Below are positions 35,731-44,913 of a stretch of DNA of 64,000 bases, piece by piece. This DNA is from Pedobacter hartonius (GTDB lineage: Bacteria; Bacteroidota; Bacteroidia; Sphingobacteriales; Sphingobacteriaceae), in contig NZ_FNRA01000013.1 of the NCBI RefSeq assembly GCF_900107535.1, forward strand, positions 1 to 64,000, given 5' to 3'. The notes under the pieces are model-generated. The model was not told the origin of the DNA. It made no database searches and saw only the letters and a program-made list of their open reading frames with translations. Numbering within the stretch: position 1 is the first letter of the stretch; every line of letters starts with the position of its first letter. The position numbers and the translations under genes are program-made.

Positions 35731-36501
35731 TTATAGGCTGAGGCTCAGTTTAAACTGCAGGTTATGCACTGGTATCTTTTCTTTTCCGGCACTGCTGCCA
35801 AGGCTGCCTTCGGTAGCTTCGTAATAGCTGTTTACTTTCCCTGAAACGTAGTCTATTGCAAATCCGATCGCTTTGCGGCGTATGGTAATGCCAAAAGAGG
35901 TAGCCAGGCCAAAGGCAATACGGTTTTTGAAAGATTCGGCCTCAAAGCTGTCGTCCATTTCTTCTTTTTGATAGTTCACAAAGGTGAAAGACTGCTGGTT
36001 TGGTTCTCCGTAGTTTTGTGAATAGTCGAGATCAAAGAAACGTAATACCGGTGCTACCTGAAAACGGGCATCAATTACCAGTTTTCCTATCGGATTAAAT
36101 GAAATTACGGGTCCTAGTTTTGAGGAGATAGCTGCGGCGGTTTTTGTGCCCGAAACGTCAATTTCGGTTGCACCGGCTGCCCGGCCGTAGTCTTCCCATT
36201 CGTCCATTTTATTATAGTTAAGAGAGATATACGTCCAGTCGAGACCAAAATTTACCGGCTGATTTTCTGCAGACTTTTTTCCAAAATAAAAGATGTGCCC
36301 GGTTTCAAAAACATAACCTGTGCCTGCGCCATACCTGCCATCAAAAACGTTTTGTTTCGGACTGAGCTGCTGATCAAGGCCGTCCCCTATTTTATTGATG
36401 CCAATCCGTATGTAGCCACTGCGGAAAGCAGATCTTTGCGCAGTCAGCTTTAAGTTAAACACGCAGATGAAGACCATAAAAGGTAGTAAAATTTTGTTCA
36501 T
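35731..36501 (-). CDS. Putative outer membrane beta-barrel protein
   Basis: A 256-residue protein with a signal peptide (MNKILLPFMVFICVF, cut near AQRS at about residue 22) and alternating short beta-strand patterns, ending in FKLSLSL, a typical barrel terminus. I do not recognise the family. It is divergent from the GH31 gene across 245 bases holding an 11-bp inverted repeat, so both may answer to the same regulator. Confidence 0.6.
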   Translation of the reverse strand: MNKILLPFMVFICVFNLKLTAQRSAFRSGYIRIGINKIGDGLDQQLSPKQNVFDGRYGAGTGYVFETGHIFYFGKKSAENQPVNFGLDWTYISLNYNKMDEWEDYGRAAGATEIDVSGTKTAAAISSKLGPVISFNPIGKLVIDARFQVAPVLRFFDLDYSQNYGEPNQQSFTFVNYQKEEMDDSFEAESFKNRIAFGLATSFGITIRRKAIGFAIDYVSGKVNSYYEATEGSLGSSAGKEKIPVHNLQFKLSLSL

Positions 36502-36646
36502 TTTGAGAGGTTTTAGAATGTTAAAAAAGGAATTGATTGAGGCTAAAGATATTCAGGATCAGTGCGGTATGCAATACTTACCAGTAGGTATATTTTCATA
36601 TTTTTCACATTTCTGATCACACTGATACGTGTATTTGCGTTGTTGA

Positions 36647-36680
36647 ATTATATCAAATAAACCTTGTCTTTTGATATAAT
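36647..36680. repeat. 11-bp perfect inverted repeat in the GH31 promoter region
   Basis: ATTATATCAAA at 36647-36657 and TTTGATATAAT at 36670-36680 are exact reverse complements with a 12-base spacer, 66 bases before the GH31 start and 145 bases from the divergent gene. The shape suits a dimeric transcription factor; no candidate regulator is adjacent. Confidence 0.55.
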
Positions 36681-36746
36681 AATTAACACTTTAGCTATGC
36701 CAATAAGGCGATATTACTATACAAGCACATTACAGAGACCATTTTT

Positions 36747-39218
36747 ATGGAAGAATTTGAAGAACAAGGAAACGAAATAAAGAACAGCGAGAACATTAAG
36801 GAAATAGTAGAAGAAACTATACAGCATTTAAATAATCCGGTACTCGATCTTAAGCCGATCGTCAAAAAATATCTTACTCAGGTTCAGAATGTTCGTCAGG
36901 ACGGAAACAGGTTTTTCTTTTCAGACGGAGAAGCAAGTGTTGAAGTGAGGGTGGTAAGTGATGAGATTATCAGGGTAAGACTTGCTCCTCATGGTGTATT
37001 TCTAAGTGATTTCTCTTATGCGGTTCCTGTGGTGGACCAGAAGGTGAGCACTTTTCATATGACGGAGCTGGAAGATGCTTACCATATTGCTACAAATACG
37101 ATCACCTGTAAGATCAGGAAAAGTGATTTTCATGTATCCTTTACGGAGAACCTTTCACAGCTGGTCATGAGTGAAGACGCATCGCCAATGCACTGGGAAG
37201 AAAATGCAGAATTTGGTGGTTATTATGTATTTGCGACAAAAAAATGTTTTCCTGAGGAAAACTTCTTTGGGCTGGGGGACAAGTCGGGCAATATGAACCT
37301 GCGCGGCCGCCATTTCCAGAACTGGAATACCGATGCCTATTCCTTCTCCTGGGATCAGGACCCCCTTTACAGAACCATACCTTTTTATACCGGCGTTCAC
37401 GAACAGTCTGCCTATGGTATATTTTTCGATAACACCTTCCGTTCGTATTTTGATTTTGGGAGGGAAGACAACAACAAGACCAGTTTCTGGGCTGATGGCG
37501 GCGAACTGCAATACTATTATATTCACGGTCCGCATATGATGGATGTGGTTAAACGTTATCAGACGCTTACAGGCACGCATCCTATGCCCCCAAAATGGGC
37601 TATGGGCTATCATCAGTGCCGCTGGAGCTACTATCCGGAAACGAAAGTCAAAGAAATAGCTGAAGGGTTCCGTTCAAGGGACATCCCCTGCGATGCCATT
37701 TACTTTGATATCGACTACATGGACGGCTACCGCTGTTTCACCTGGAACAAAAAGCATTTTCCTGATCCGCGGAAGATGATCAAAGAACTTGCTGCTGACG
37801 GTTTCAAGACCGTGGTGATGATTGATCCGGGAATTAAAGTAGACGACAACTATTGGGTTTTTAAAGAAGGAAAAGAGAACAATTACTTCTGCAGAAGAAG
37901 CGACGATTATTTTATGGAAGGCCATGTATGGCCCGGAAGATGTCAGTTCCCTGATTTTACCAATCCTACAGTAAGGGAGTGGTGGGGTGGCCTGTACAAA
38001 GAACTGGTAGATATGGGCGTTGCGGGTGTTTGGAATGACATGAATGAGCCTGCAGTTTTTGGTGCCGGTACTTTTCCAAATGATGTCCGTCATAACTATG
38101 ATGGCTTCAGGGGATCGCACCGCAAGGCACACAACGTTTATGGGATGCAGATGGTCCGCTCTACTTATGACGGACTGAAAAAACTGATGCGCAACAAGCG
38201 TCCGTTCACGATCACCCGGGCCGGCTATTCCGGTATGCAGCGTTATGGCTGTGTGTGGACCGGGGACAATGTAGCCAGCTGGGAACATCTGAAAATAGGA
38301 AATATACAATGCCAGCGGATGTCCGTATCCGGCGTCCCTTTTTGCGGAACGGATATCGGCGGGTTCAGCGGCGAGCCTGATGGGGAACTCTTTACCCGCT
38401 GGATACAACTGGGAACCTTCTCTCCATTCATGCGTGCGCACTCTGCCGGTGATACTGCAGAACGGGAACCATGGAGTTTTGGTGAGCCTTTTACCAGTAT
38501 CAACAGGAAGTTCATAGAGCTCAGATACAGGCTCATGCCATATATTTATTCCGTCTTCTGGGAACATCACCGTTATGGTTTTCCTATCCTGCGACCGCTG
38601 GTGATGCTGGAGCAGGAAAATGTGGCGAACCATTTCAGACAGGATGAGTTTGCCTATGGTGATAAGATCCTGGTATGCCCTATCCTGGAAAAGGATGCTG
38701 TTTCAAGGACCGTCTATTTGCCAAAAGGACAGTGGTATAATTTCTGGACACATGAACTGCTGTCAGGAGAGAACGAGCATCACATTGAGGCACCTCTGGA
38801 AACGATGCCCATCTTCATCAGGGCAGGAGCAGTGATTCCGGAATACCCGGTAATGCAGTATGTGGGCGAGAAAAATGTGGAAGAAGTTTTGCTGAATATC
38901 TATTACGCTAACTATGAGGTGAATTCATTTTTCTTTGAAGACCATGGCGATACATTTGCCTATGAGCAGGATATCTATTCGGAGAAAAAATTCATCGTAA
39001 AGGGTACTGAGCGCAACCTGACCATTCAGCAGAAACTGGAAGGACTCTATACGCCTAACTATGAATTGTATAATTATAACTTAATTGGCATTCCTTTTGG
39101 AGTAAAGAAAGTAAGTGTAGATGGGATGGAGATTAAAGACTACTTTATTGATGACCGTAATTCTCTGCGCTTTAAATCCAATAAAAACTTCTCTGAAATA
39201 CAAATACTGAGTGTTTAA
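36747..39218 (+). CDS. Glycoside hydrolase family 31 (alpha-glucosidase type)
   Basis: Retaining alpha-glucosidase-type enzyme of 823 residues. The GH31 nucleophile is Asp431 in WNDMNEP and the acid/base is Asp507 in GDN; the N-terminal beta-sandwich (about 50-270), the TIM barrel (about 280-620) and C-terminal beta domains are present. There is no signal peptide, so it acts in the cytosol, probably on maltose, maltodextrins or glycogen pieces. It precedes glgB by 57 bases on the same strand, which supports an alpha-glucan role. About 35 acidic N-terminal residues precede the usual domain start. Confidence 0.93.
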   Translation: MEEFEEQGNEIKNSENIKEIVEETIQHLNNPVLDLKPIVKKYLTQVQNVRQDGNRFFFSDGEASVEVRVVSDEIIRVRLAPHGVFLSDFSYAVPVVDQKVSTFHMTELEDAYHIATNTITCKIRKSDFHVSFTENLSQLVMSEDASPMHWEENAEFGGYYVFATKKCFPEENFFGLGDKSGNMNLRGRHFQNWNTDAYSFSWDQDPLYRTIPFYTGVHEQSAYGIFFDNTFRSYFDFGREDNNKTSFWADGGELQYYYIHGPHMMDVVKRYQTLTGTHPMPPKWAMGYHQCRWSYYPETKVKEIAEGFRSRDIPCDAIYFDIDYMDGYRCFTWNKKHFPDPRKMIKELAADGFKTVVMIDPGIKVDDNYWVFKEGKENNYFCRRSDDYFMEGHVWPGRCQFPDFTNPTVREWWGGLYKELVDMGVAGVWNDMNEPAVFGAGTFPNDVRHNYDGFRGSHRKAHNVYGMQMVRSTYDGLKKLMRNKRPFTITRAGYSGMQRYGCVWTGDNVASWEHLKIGNIQCQRMSVSGVPFCGTDIGGFSGEPDGELFTRWIQLGTFSPFMRAHSAGDTAEREPWSFGEPFTSINRKFIELRYRLMPYIYSVFWEHHRYGFPILRPLVMLEQENVANHFRQDEFAYGDKILVCPILEKDAVSRTVYLPKGQWYNFWTHELLSGENEHHIEAPLETMPIFIRAGAVIPEYPVMQYVGEKNVEEVLLNIYYANYEVNSFFFEDHGDTFAYEQDIYSEKKFIVKGTERNLTIQQKLEGLYTPNYELYNYNLIGIPFGVKKVSVDGMEIKDYFIDDRNSLRFKSNKNFSEIQILSV

Positions 39219-39275
39219 CTAACACCCGGAACCTGGATGTAGGAATTTGAAAACTGAATAATAACCCCATAGATA

Positions 39276-41234
39276 ATGGCTAAACCAAAGCAGCGCAAAC
39301 CTGTAGATGAAATAGTTGCTGAGCGTACTGACACACCTGTATGGATTTTTAGTCTGCTTACAGACTTTGATATAGCCCTGTTTATTTCGGGCAAGCATTT
39401 TCGCTTGTACGAGAAATTAGGTGCCCACCTCGTAGAGATCAACAAGATAAAAGGAACATATTTTTCGGTATGGGCACCTGATGCACGGGACCTGTATGTA
39501 ATGGGCGACTTTAACCAATGGAATAAAACATCACACCGTTTGTACAAACGGCTTGATGCCTCGGGCATCTGGGAAGGTTTTGTTCCGGCAACGGGCAAGG
39601 GTACTATCTATAAATATTTTATCAGGGGTTTTGACGGATCAGCCATTGAAAAGGGCGACCCTTTTGCAACGCGATGGGAACATCCACCGCAAACTGCTTC
39701 TATTGTGTGGGATACCGATTATTCCTGGGAGGACAAAACCTGGCTGAAGAACAGGGAAAAGCTGAATGCACTGAACCAGCCGATGTCTGTGTACGAAGTG
39801 CATCTCGGTTCATGGCAGCGTGACCCGTCTGAACCTGAGCGGATACTTACCTATAAGGAAATTGCCAACAGCCTCGTTCCATATGTGCTTGAAATGGGCT
39901 TCACCCATGTAGAGCTAATGCCAATTATGGAATACCCATATTTCCCATCATGGGGTTATCAGATTACAGGATACTTTGCGGCCAGCTCCAGGCATGGAAC
40001 ACCTCAGGAACTGATGTACCTGATCGAGGAGCTGCACAAAAATGGCATTGCAGTGATCCTGGATTGGGTACCCTCACACTTTCCGGGCGATGCCCACGGG
40101 TTATTTAAGTTTGACGGCACGCATTTGTATGAACATGCAGATATGAGAAAGGGCTTTCATCCCGACTGGAAATCCTACATTTTTAATTATGACAGAAATG
40201 AGGTAAGGTCTTTCCTGATCAGTAATGCGATGTACTGGCTGGATCAGTTCCATGCAGACGGGCTGCGGGTAGATGCTGTGGCCTCTATGCTTTATTTTGA
40301 TTTCTCCAGGAAAGCAGGTGATGCGGCAACAAATGAACATGGCGGCTCAGAAAACCTTGGGGCAATTCAGTTCCTGAGAGACCTGAATGATTCGATATAT
40401 ACCAATTTTAAAGGCGTACAGACCATCGCAGAGGAAAGCAGCACTTATCCGGGGGTTACACACTCCGTGGAGCATGGCGGCCTTGGATTCGGCATGAAAT
40501 GGATGATGGGCTGGATGAACGATACGCTGAAGTATTTCAAGACCGATCCGCTGGGCAGAAAATACCATCACCATCAGCTGACTTTCAGTATCACCTATGC
40601 CTTTACCGAAAACTTTATGCTGCCTTTTTCTCATGATGAGGTAGTGCATGGCAAATCTTCTATGATCTATAAAATGCCGGGCGATGAATGGAGAAAACAT
40701 GCAAACCTGCGTTTATTATATGCTTATATGTTTACCCAGCCCGGTACCAAGCTGCTTTTTATGGGGAATGAGTTTGCGCAGAACGGAGAGTGGAATTTTA
40801 CCAAGTCGCTCGACTGGGACCTGCTCCAGTATGCCTCCCATCGTGGAATGCAGAGCTTCGTGAAGGCACTCAATAAATTGTACCGTACGGAACCGGCGCT
40901 CTATGAATTCAGTTTTTCTCCGGAGGGTTTTGAATGGCTGAGTGCAGATGATGCAGATCACTCTATCTTCGCCTATATCCGCAAAGGGCATAAAGCGGGC
41001 GATACACTGATTGTCATCTTAAACATGACCCCGGTATACAGGCAGAACTATAGAATGGGGCTGCCCTTTAAGGCCAACTGGAAAGAGATCTTTAACAGTG
41101 ACAGCAAGGAGTTTTTTGGCAGTGGCAAGCTCAATCCACAATCCTTTGCGCCGGAACAGATTGCAGCAAACGGAAGGGAATATTCTATTCAGATCAATAT
41201 TGCGCCACTGGGAGCGATGGTTTTAAAACAATAA
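39276..41234 (+). CDS. glgB: 1,4-alpha-glucan branching enzyme
   Basis: GH13 transglycosylase that makes alpha-1,6 branches in glycogen. The 652-residue protein has a CBM48-type N-domain (YFSVWAPDARDLYVMGDFN, about residues 62-80), then the barrel with YEVHLGSW near residue 173, nucleophile Asp333 in GLRVDAVASML, acid/base Glu386 in TIAEESS and SHDE near residue 457. It follows GH31 closely, so the two are probably cotranscribed. glgA, glgC and glgP are not in the window. Confidence 0.95.
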   Translation: MAKPKQRKPVDEIVAERTDTPVWIFSLLTDFDIALFISGKHFRLYEKLGAHLVEINKIKGTYFSVWAPDARDLYVMGDFNQWNKTSHRLYKRLDASGIWEGFVPATGKGTIYKYFIRGFDGSAIEKGDPFATRWEHPPQTASIVWDTDYSWEDKTWLKNREKLNALNQPMSVYEVHLGSWQRDPSEPERILTYKEIANSLVPYVLEMGFTHVELMPIMEYPYFPSWGYQITGYFAASSRHGTPQELMYLIEELHKNGIAVILDWVPSHFPGDAHGLFKFDGTHLYEHADMRKGFHPDWKSYIFNYDRNEVRSFLISNAMYWLDQFHADGLRVDAVASMLYFDFSRKAGDAATNEHGGSENLGAIQFLRDLNDSIYTNFKGVQTIAEESSTYPGVTHSVEHGGLGFGMKWMMGWMNDTLKYFKTDPLGRKYHHHQLTFSITYAFTENFMLPFSHDEVVHGKSSMIYKMPGDEWRKHANLRLLYAYMFTQPGTKLLFMGNEFAQNGEWNFTKSLDWDLLQYASHRGMQSFVKALNKLYRTEPALYEFSFSPEGFEWLSADDADHSIFAYIRKGHKAGDTLIVILNMTPVYRQNYRMGLPFKANWKEIFNSDSKEFFGSGKLNPQSFAPEQIAANGREYSIQINIAPLGAMVLKQ

Positions 41235-41402
41235 ATTTATATTGGGATTTATACAAGGTAGTGTAAAGCATCCTCGTTAAAATAATAAAATTTGAATTGA
41301 AGCAAAAGGCTGGTTTACTATGCTCTCAAATAAAATGTGTTACCCTATCATTTTTTAATAGGAACATGAATTGTTGTCGAGTATTTTAAAATATAAGTAT
41401 CA

Positions 41403-41581
41403 CTGACAATACTTAAACTTATCTATGACCAGGCTAAGTTTCAGGCCGGATTTGCAGCTGATCTGAGTAAAGCTGATACCAATTTTATGGCAGCCTCGCA
41501 AGGACCGATTTTCGGTGAGTGTTTATTTCACAACCGGATGCCGTTGCCAAAGTGATCATCGAAGCTGCAGAAACTCTTTAA
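41403..41581 (+). pseudogene. Remnant of an alpha/beta-hydrolase gene (C-terminal pieces)
   Basis: One frame reads KFQAGFAADLSKADTNFMAASQ, the usual lid segment of small alpha/beta hydrolases of the haloperoxidase/esterase group. At about 41519 a frame change leads to VFISQPDAVAKVIIEAAETL and a TAA at 41579-41581, the usual C-terminus of the same family. The roughly 50 residues expected between, including the catalytic His region, and the entire N-terminal half are gone. Confidence 0.75.
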
Positions 41582-41613
41582 AAGGTAAATAGACTTGTAA
41601 TATTCTGAATCTT

Positions 41614-41661
41614 AGATAAAGCAATGCAAACATCGGCAATGATGTTTGCATTGCTTTATCT
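41614..41661. repeat. Perfect 21-bp inverted repeat with 6-base loop
   Basis: The arms at 41614-41634 and 41641-41661 are exact complements around GGCAAT. The stem is A/T rich with a few GC pairs and has no T-run on either side, so it is not a standard terminator. It sits 33 bases after the hydrolase remnant. Confidence 0.8.
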
Positions 41662-41965
41662 GGTATTATTTGCGATTGATCAACTACCCTGAAGAATTGA
41701 CGCTGGAAGCGGGAGGAGCACTGCCCGGGTTTAGTTTTGGGCAATCCTGGTACACACCTATATTACTCCTATTGCAAACCTATCCCTGACCTACCCAGCG
41801 AGTAGGTTTACGATAGCGTTATGATAGGAACAATGGACGTTTAATGGATGGTTGCGTAAAAGGCATAGCGGCCAGAATGCTGCGCGAATTGCAGCATATG
41901 CCGTAAGCGGGCGGGCTTTGCATCAATTTTAAGTTTTTGCTGCTTATTTTGGGTTAAAAAAAGGC

Positions 41966-42004
41966 TATAAAAAATGAAAGGGATGATCCATCCGGAATCA
42001 TCCC
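41966..42004 (-). terminator. Terminator of the second GAPDH gene
   Basis: On the minus strand a 10-bp stem with one bulge (41980-41989 against 41994-42004) is followed by TTTCATTTTTT. It begins 36 bases past the GAPDH stop codon and closes the pfkA-kinase-gapA transcript. Confidence 0.75.
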
Positions 42005-42039
42005 TATTCTAACCAAATATAAACCTGTATGAACGGGTT

Positions 42040-43041
42040 TTACTTTAAGTTTCCGTAATATTCAACGAATTTTGCTAAAGCTGATGAATAGCCCCATTCG
42101 TTATCATACCATGAAACCACTTTTACGAAGTTATCATTCAATGCAATACCTGCATTGGCATCAAAAATAGATGCGTGGTCATCACCGATAAAGTCAGAAG
42201 AAACAACTTCATCTTCAGTGTAACCCAAAACACCTTTCAATTCACCTTCAGAAGCTGCTTTCATCGCATCTTTGATCTGTTGGTAAGTTGCTGGTCTTTC
42301 CAGACGTACTGTTAAATCTACTACTGAAACGTCAGAAACCGGTACACGGAAAGCCATACCAGTTAATTTACCTTTCAATGCAGGGATTACTTTAGTTACT
42401 GCTTTAGCAGCACCTGTAGCAGAAGGGATGATGTTAGAGAAACCACCACGGCCACCTCTCCAGTCTTTATGAGAAGGACCATCAACAGTTTTCTGCGTAG
42501 CAGTAACCGCGTGTACAGTACTCATTAAACCTTCAGCAATACCCCAGTTATCGTTTAATACCTTTGCAATTGGTGCAAGGCAGTTTGTAGTACATGAAGC
42601 GTTAGAAACAACAGTTTGATCTGCTGTCAGCTGGTCGTGATTTACGCCCATTACATAGGTAGGGATTGAATCATCTTTAGCCGGTGCTGAAAGAACAACT
42701 CTTTTTGCACCTGCAGTAATGTGTTTCTCTGCATCAGCCTGAGTCAGGAATAAACCTGTAGACTCAATAACAGTTTCAACACCTACTTCATTCCATTTTA
42801 AGTTTGCAGGATCTCTTTCTGCAGTGATACGGATAGTTTTTCCGTTTACTACAAGATTTCCACCAACAACTTCAATCGTTCCATCGAAACGACCGTGTGT
42901 AGAATCATATTTTAACATATAAGCCATATAATCCGGCTCAACCAGATCATTTATAGCAACGATGTCTAAACCTCTTTTTAAAGCAGCTCTAAAAACTAAT
43001 CTGCCAATACGGCCGAAACCGTTTATTCCAATCTTTGTCAT
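42040..43041 (-). CDS. gapA: Glyceraldehyde-3-phosphate dehydrogenase (second copy)
   Basis: A 333-residue GAPDH with Cys150 in ASCTTN, His177 in TVHAVT and the DGPSHKDWRGGR segment of the E. coli GapA/eukaryotic type, unlike the copy at 1922. It is the third gene of pfkA-kinase-gapA on the minus strand, only 5 bases after the kinase stop, so it is cotranscribed with phosphofructokinase. That context makes it the better candidate for the glycolytic enzyme; this is inference. Confidence 0.96.
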   Translation of the reverse strand: MTKIGINGFGRIGRLVFRAALKRGLDIVAINDLVEPDYMAYMLKYDSTHGRFDGTIEVVGGNLVVNGKTIRITAERDPANLKWNEVGVETVIESTGLFLTQADAEKHITAGAKRVVLSAPAKDDSIPTYVMGVNHDQLTADQTVVSNASCTTNCLAPIAKVLNDNWGIAEGLMSTVHAVTATQKTVDGPSHKDWRGGRGGFSNIIPSATGAAKAVTKVIPALKGKLTGMAFRVPVSDVSVVDLTVRLERPATYQQIKDAMKAASEGELKGVLGYTEDEVVSSDFIGDDHASIFDANAGIALNDNFVKVVSWYDNEWGYSSALAKFVEYYGNLK

Positions 43042-43046
43042 TATTA

Positions 43047-43889
43047 TTAATTTGAATAGTAATTAAGTAAGTTATATATTGGTTCTTTGGTAATCGTGGT
43101 AATTTCAAAGTTATTTCTCTCTGCAACCAAACGTAAACGGTCCTGAAAGTTTCCTGCAACTATGCCTACAAAATGCACTTCCTTGTCAGGATGCTGTTTT
43201 AAAGTAGGTAAAAGGTATATGTTTACATAACGTTGAAAGGCATCATCAATTAATTGCTGAATATACGGATGTTCTCTGTTTTCTATATAAAAATCAAGGA
43301 AAGAACTTAGAAACTGCTGTGCCAATGACTTCTTATAGACTCTCTCCAGGATCTCTGCCCTGTTAATATCATATTTCGTGCCGAACTTTTTCAGCAGTTC
43401 AGCTGGCAGTTTTTCCTGCAAATAGTATTTCAGAATGATCTTTCCCAAGTAATTGGCAGAACCTTCATCACCCAGGATAAAGCCAAGGCCAAAATTGTTG
43501 GGCAGGGGATTATGGCCGTTAAAATATGCGCAGTTCGCTCCGCTGCCAAGGATACCAACAATGCCCGGTTGATTATAACAAGCTGCAATTGCGGCACCAT
43601 GAAGATCATCTTGAACAGATATCTTGCTGAATTTGAAAAAGAGCGACAAGGATTCTGCCAGTTCGTTTCTTCTTTCAGCGCAGGTAGCACCGGCCGCAAA
43701 AACGTAGATCTTCTTGATCTGTTCTGCGTGATTGATCAGGATAGTCTTTTTATTGAGCTGCTGTAGTAAAGTTTTCTGATCAACAAAAAAAGGGTTGATG
43801 CCCGGCATACTGCATTCAGCTATCGTTTTACCGTCTTTAGCTATTTTCCAGATTGCGGTTTTTGTACCACTGTATACTACAGCTATCAT
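43047..43889 (-). CDS. BadF/BadG-type kinase paralogue with altered phosphate-1 loop
   Basis: A 280-residue ASKHA-fold protein of the N-acetylglucosamine kinase/BadF family, paralogous to the gene at 46092. Phosphate-2 (GILGSGANC, about residue 114) and the GDEGSANYLG segment near residue 143 are kept. The phosphate-1 loop reads VVYSGTKT where the paralogue has ADGGSTKT, so the usual Asp is missing. It lies between pfkA (1-base gap) and gapA (5-base gap). It may be a non-catalytic or altered-specificity protein tied to glycolysis; that is inference. Confidence 0.8.
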   Translation of the reverse strand: MIAVVYSGTKTAIWKIAKDGKTIAECSMPGINPFFVDQKTLLQQLNKKTILINHAEQIKKIYVFAAGATCAERRNELAESLSLFFKFSKISVQDDLHGAAIAACYNQPGIVGILGSGANCAYFNGHNPLPNNFGLGFILGDEGSANYLGKIILKYYLQEKLPAELLKKFGTKYDINRAEILERVYKKSLAQQFLSSFLDFYIENREHPYIQQLIDDAFQRYVNIYLLPTLKQHPDKEVHFVGIVAGNFQDRLRLVAERNNFEITTITKEPIYNLLNYYSN

Positions 43890-43890
43890 A

Positions 43891-44877
43891 TTAGATGGAT
43901 AAAACGTGAGTCATTTCTAAAAGGTCGCTTTCTAATTTAAAGTTATGTTCAGACAGGGCCTCATCGAGGCTCGTTAATGCAATTTCATTTCCCCTTAATC
44001 CCACCATCATCTGTGTGCTGCCCTTCAGCAATTCATTCACAGCGGCATAACCTAAACGGCTGGCTAAGATCCTGTCAAAGCTACTCGGACTTCCACCACG
44101 CTGCAAGTGACCTAAGATAGTAACCTTTGTATCGTAGTGATCGAACCTTTCCTTTACATGTTTTGCAATATCATAGGCACCTCCCTGTTTGTGGCCTTCT
44201 GATACAATGACTATACTGGAAGTTTTTTTCGTGATGGCACCTGCTCCAAGCTGTTTTACCAGGTCATCAATACTGGTCTCTTTTTCTGGCAGCAGCACTG
44301 CTTCTGCACCACATGCAATTGCACTTCGCAGAGCAATACATCCGGAATCCCGGCCCATCACTTCAACAAAGAACAGCCTGTCATGGGCATCTGCGGTATC
44401 CCTGATCTTATCAATGGCCTCGATCACGGTATTCATTGCCGTATCGTAACCTAAGGTGAAATCAGAACCATAAAGGTCATTGTCAATAGTGCCGGGAATA
44501 CCGATCACATTGATCTGATGCCTTTGCGCAAAACGACGTGCACCCGTAAAAGTCCCGTCTCCTCCAATCACAACCAGGGCATCAATGTCATGTGCCTTCA
44601 GGTTTTCAAAGGCAAGGTCCATGCCTTCGTCAGTTTTAAATTCTAAACAGCGTGCCGTTTTTAATATTGTTCCACCCATGTGGATGATGTTGCTCACAGA
44701 ACGTGCATCCATTGGAATAATATTATTAGTTATCAATCCCTGATAGCCCTGCAAGACACCAAACATATTTATACCATTGTATATGCCGGTGCGTACAACC
44801 GCTCTAATGCATGCGTTCATTCCCGGAGCATCTCCTCCTGAGGTTAAAACAGCTATATTTTTGATATTTGGTCTCAT
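43891..44877 (-). CDS. pfkA: ATP-dependent 6-phosphofructokinase
   Basis: Commits fructose-6-phosphate to glycolysis. The 328-residue length is standard. GGDAPGMNACIRA near residue 15, GGDGTFTG near residue 106, PGTIDNDLYG near residue 128 and MGRDSGCIAL near residue 173 are all present; the GDGT form of the nucleotide site fits the ATP-dependent bacterial type. It heads a minus-strand operon with the BadF-type protein and gapA. Upstream lies a 477-base divergent region with TGTAA/TTACA dyads. Confidence 0.96.
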   Translation of the reverse strand: MRPNIKNIAVLTSGGDAPGMNACIRAVVRTGIYNGINMFGVLQGYQGLITNNIIPMDARSVSNIIHMGGTILKTARCLEFKTDEGMDLAFENLKAHDIDALVVIGGDGTFTGARRFAQRHQINVIGIPGTIDNDLYGSDFTLGYDTAMNTVIEAIDKIRDTADAHDRLFFVEVMGRDSGCIALRSAIACGAEAVLLPEKETSIDDLVKQLGAGAITKKTSSIVIVSEGHKQGGAYDIAKHVKERFDHYDTKVTILGHLQRGGSPSSFDRILASRLGYAAVNELLKGSTQMMVGLRGNEIALTSLDEALSEHNFKLESDLLEMTHVLSI

Positions 44878-44898
44878 CTTATAGGATACGAATATACC

Positions 44899-44913
44899 GT
44901 GTAAATTTTACAC
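44899..44913. promoter_or_regulatory. Dyad GTGTAAA-T-TTTACAC upstream of pfkA
   Basis: A perfect 7-bp inverted repeat around one T, 22 bases before the pfkA start. It shares the TGTAA/TTACA core with the dyad at 45159 near the divergent regulator gene. It is a candidate operator; the factor is not known. Confidence 0.5.

Larger units (their letters stand above)
41235..42039. other. 805-base stretch without an intact gene
   Basis: The stretch holds an alpha/beta-hydrolase remnant (41403-41581), a perfect 21-bp hairpin (41614-41661), a weak open stretch at 41682-41789 and the terminator of the second GAPDH gene at its right end. The rest shows no coding signal. It looks like a zone of gene decay. 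Confidence 0.7.

Noticed and set aside
32649..36501. Polysaccharide utilisation locus around the TonB receptor
   Set aside because: No SusD-like protein or secreted glycoside hydrolase is adjacent; the GH31 enzyme lacks a signal peptide and lies beyond an oppositely oriented gene.
37674..38633. A 319-residue open frame on the minus strand opposite the GH31 gene
   Set aside because: It lies entirely inside a gene with intact catalytic motifs and shows no recognisable protein features of its own.
41682..41789. Open stretch reading YPEELTLEAGGALPGF, faintly like the start of homoserine O-acetyltransferase
   Set aside because: Similarity is limited to a few residues and the rest does not follow the family; too weak to call a pseudogene.
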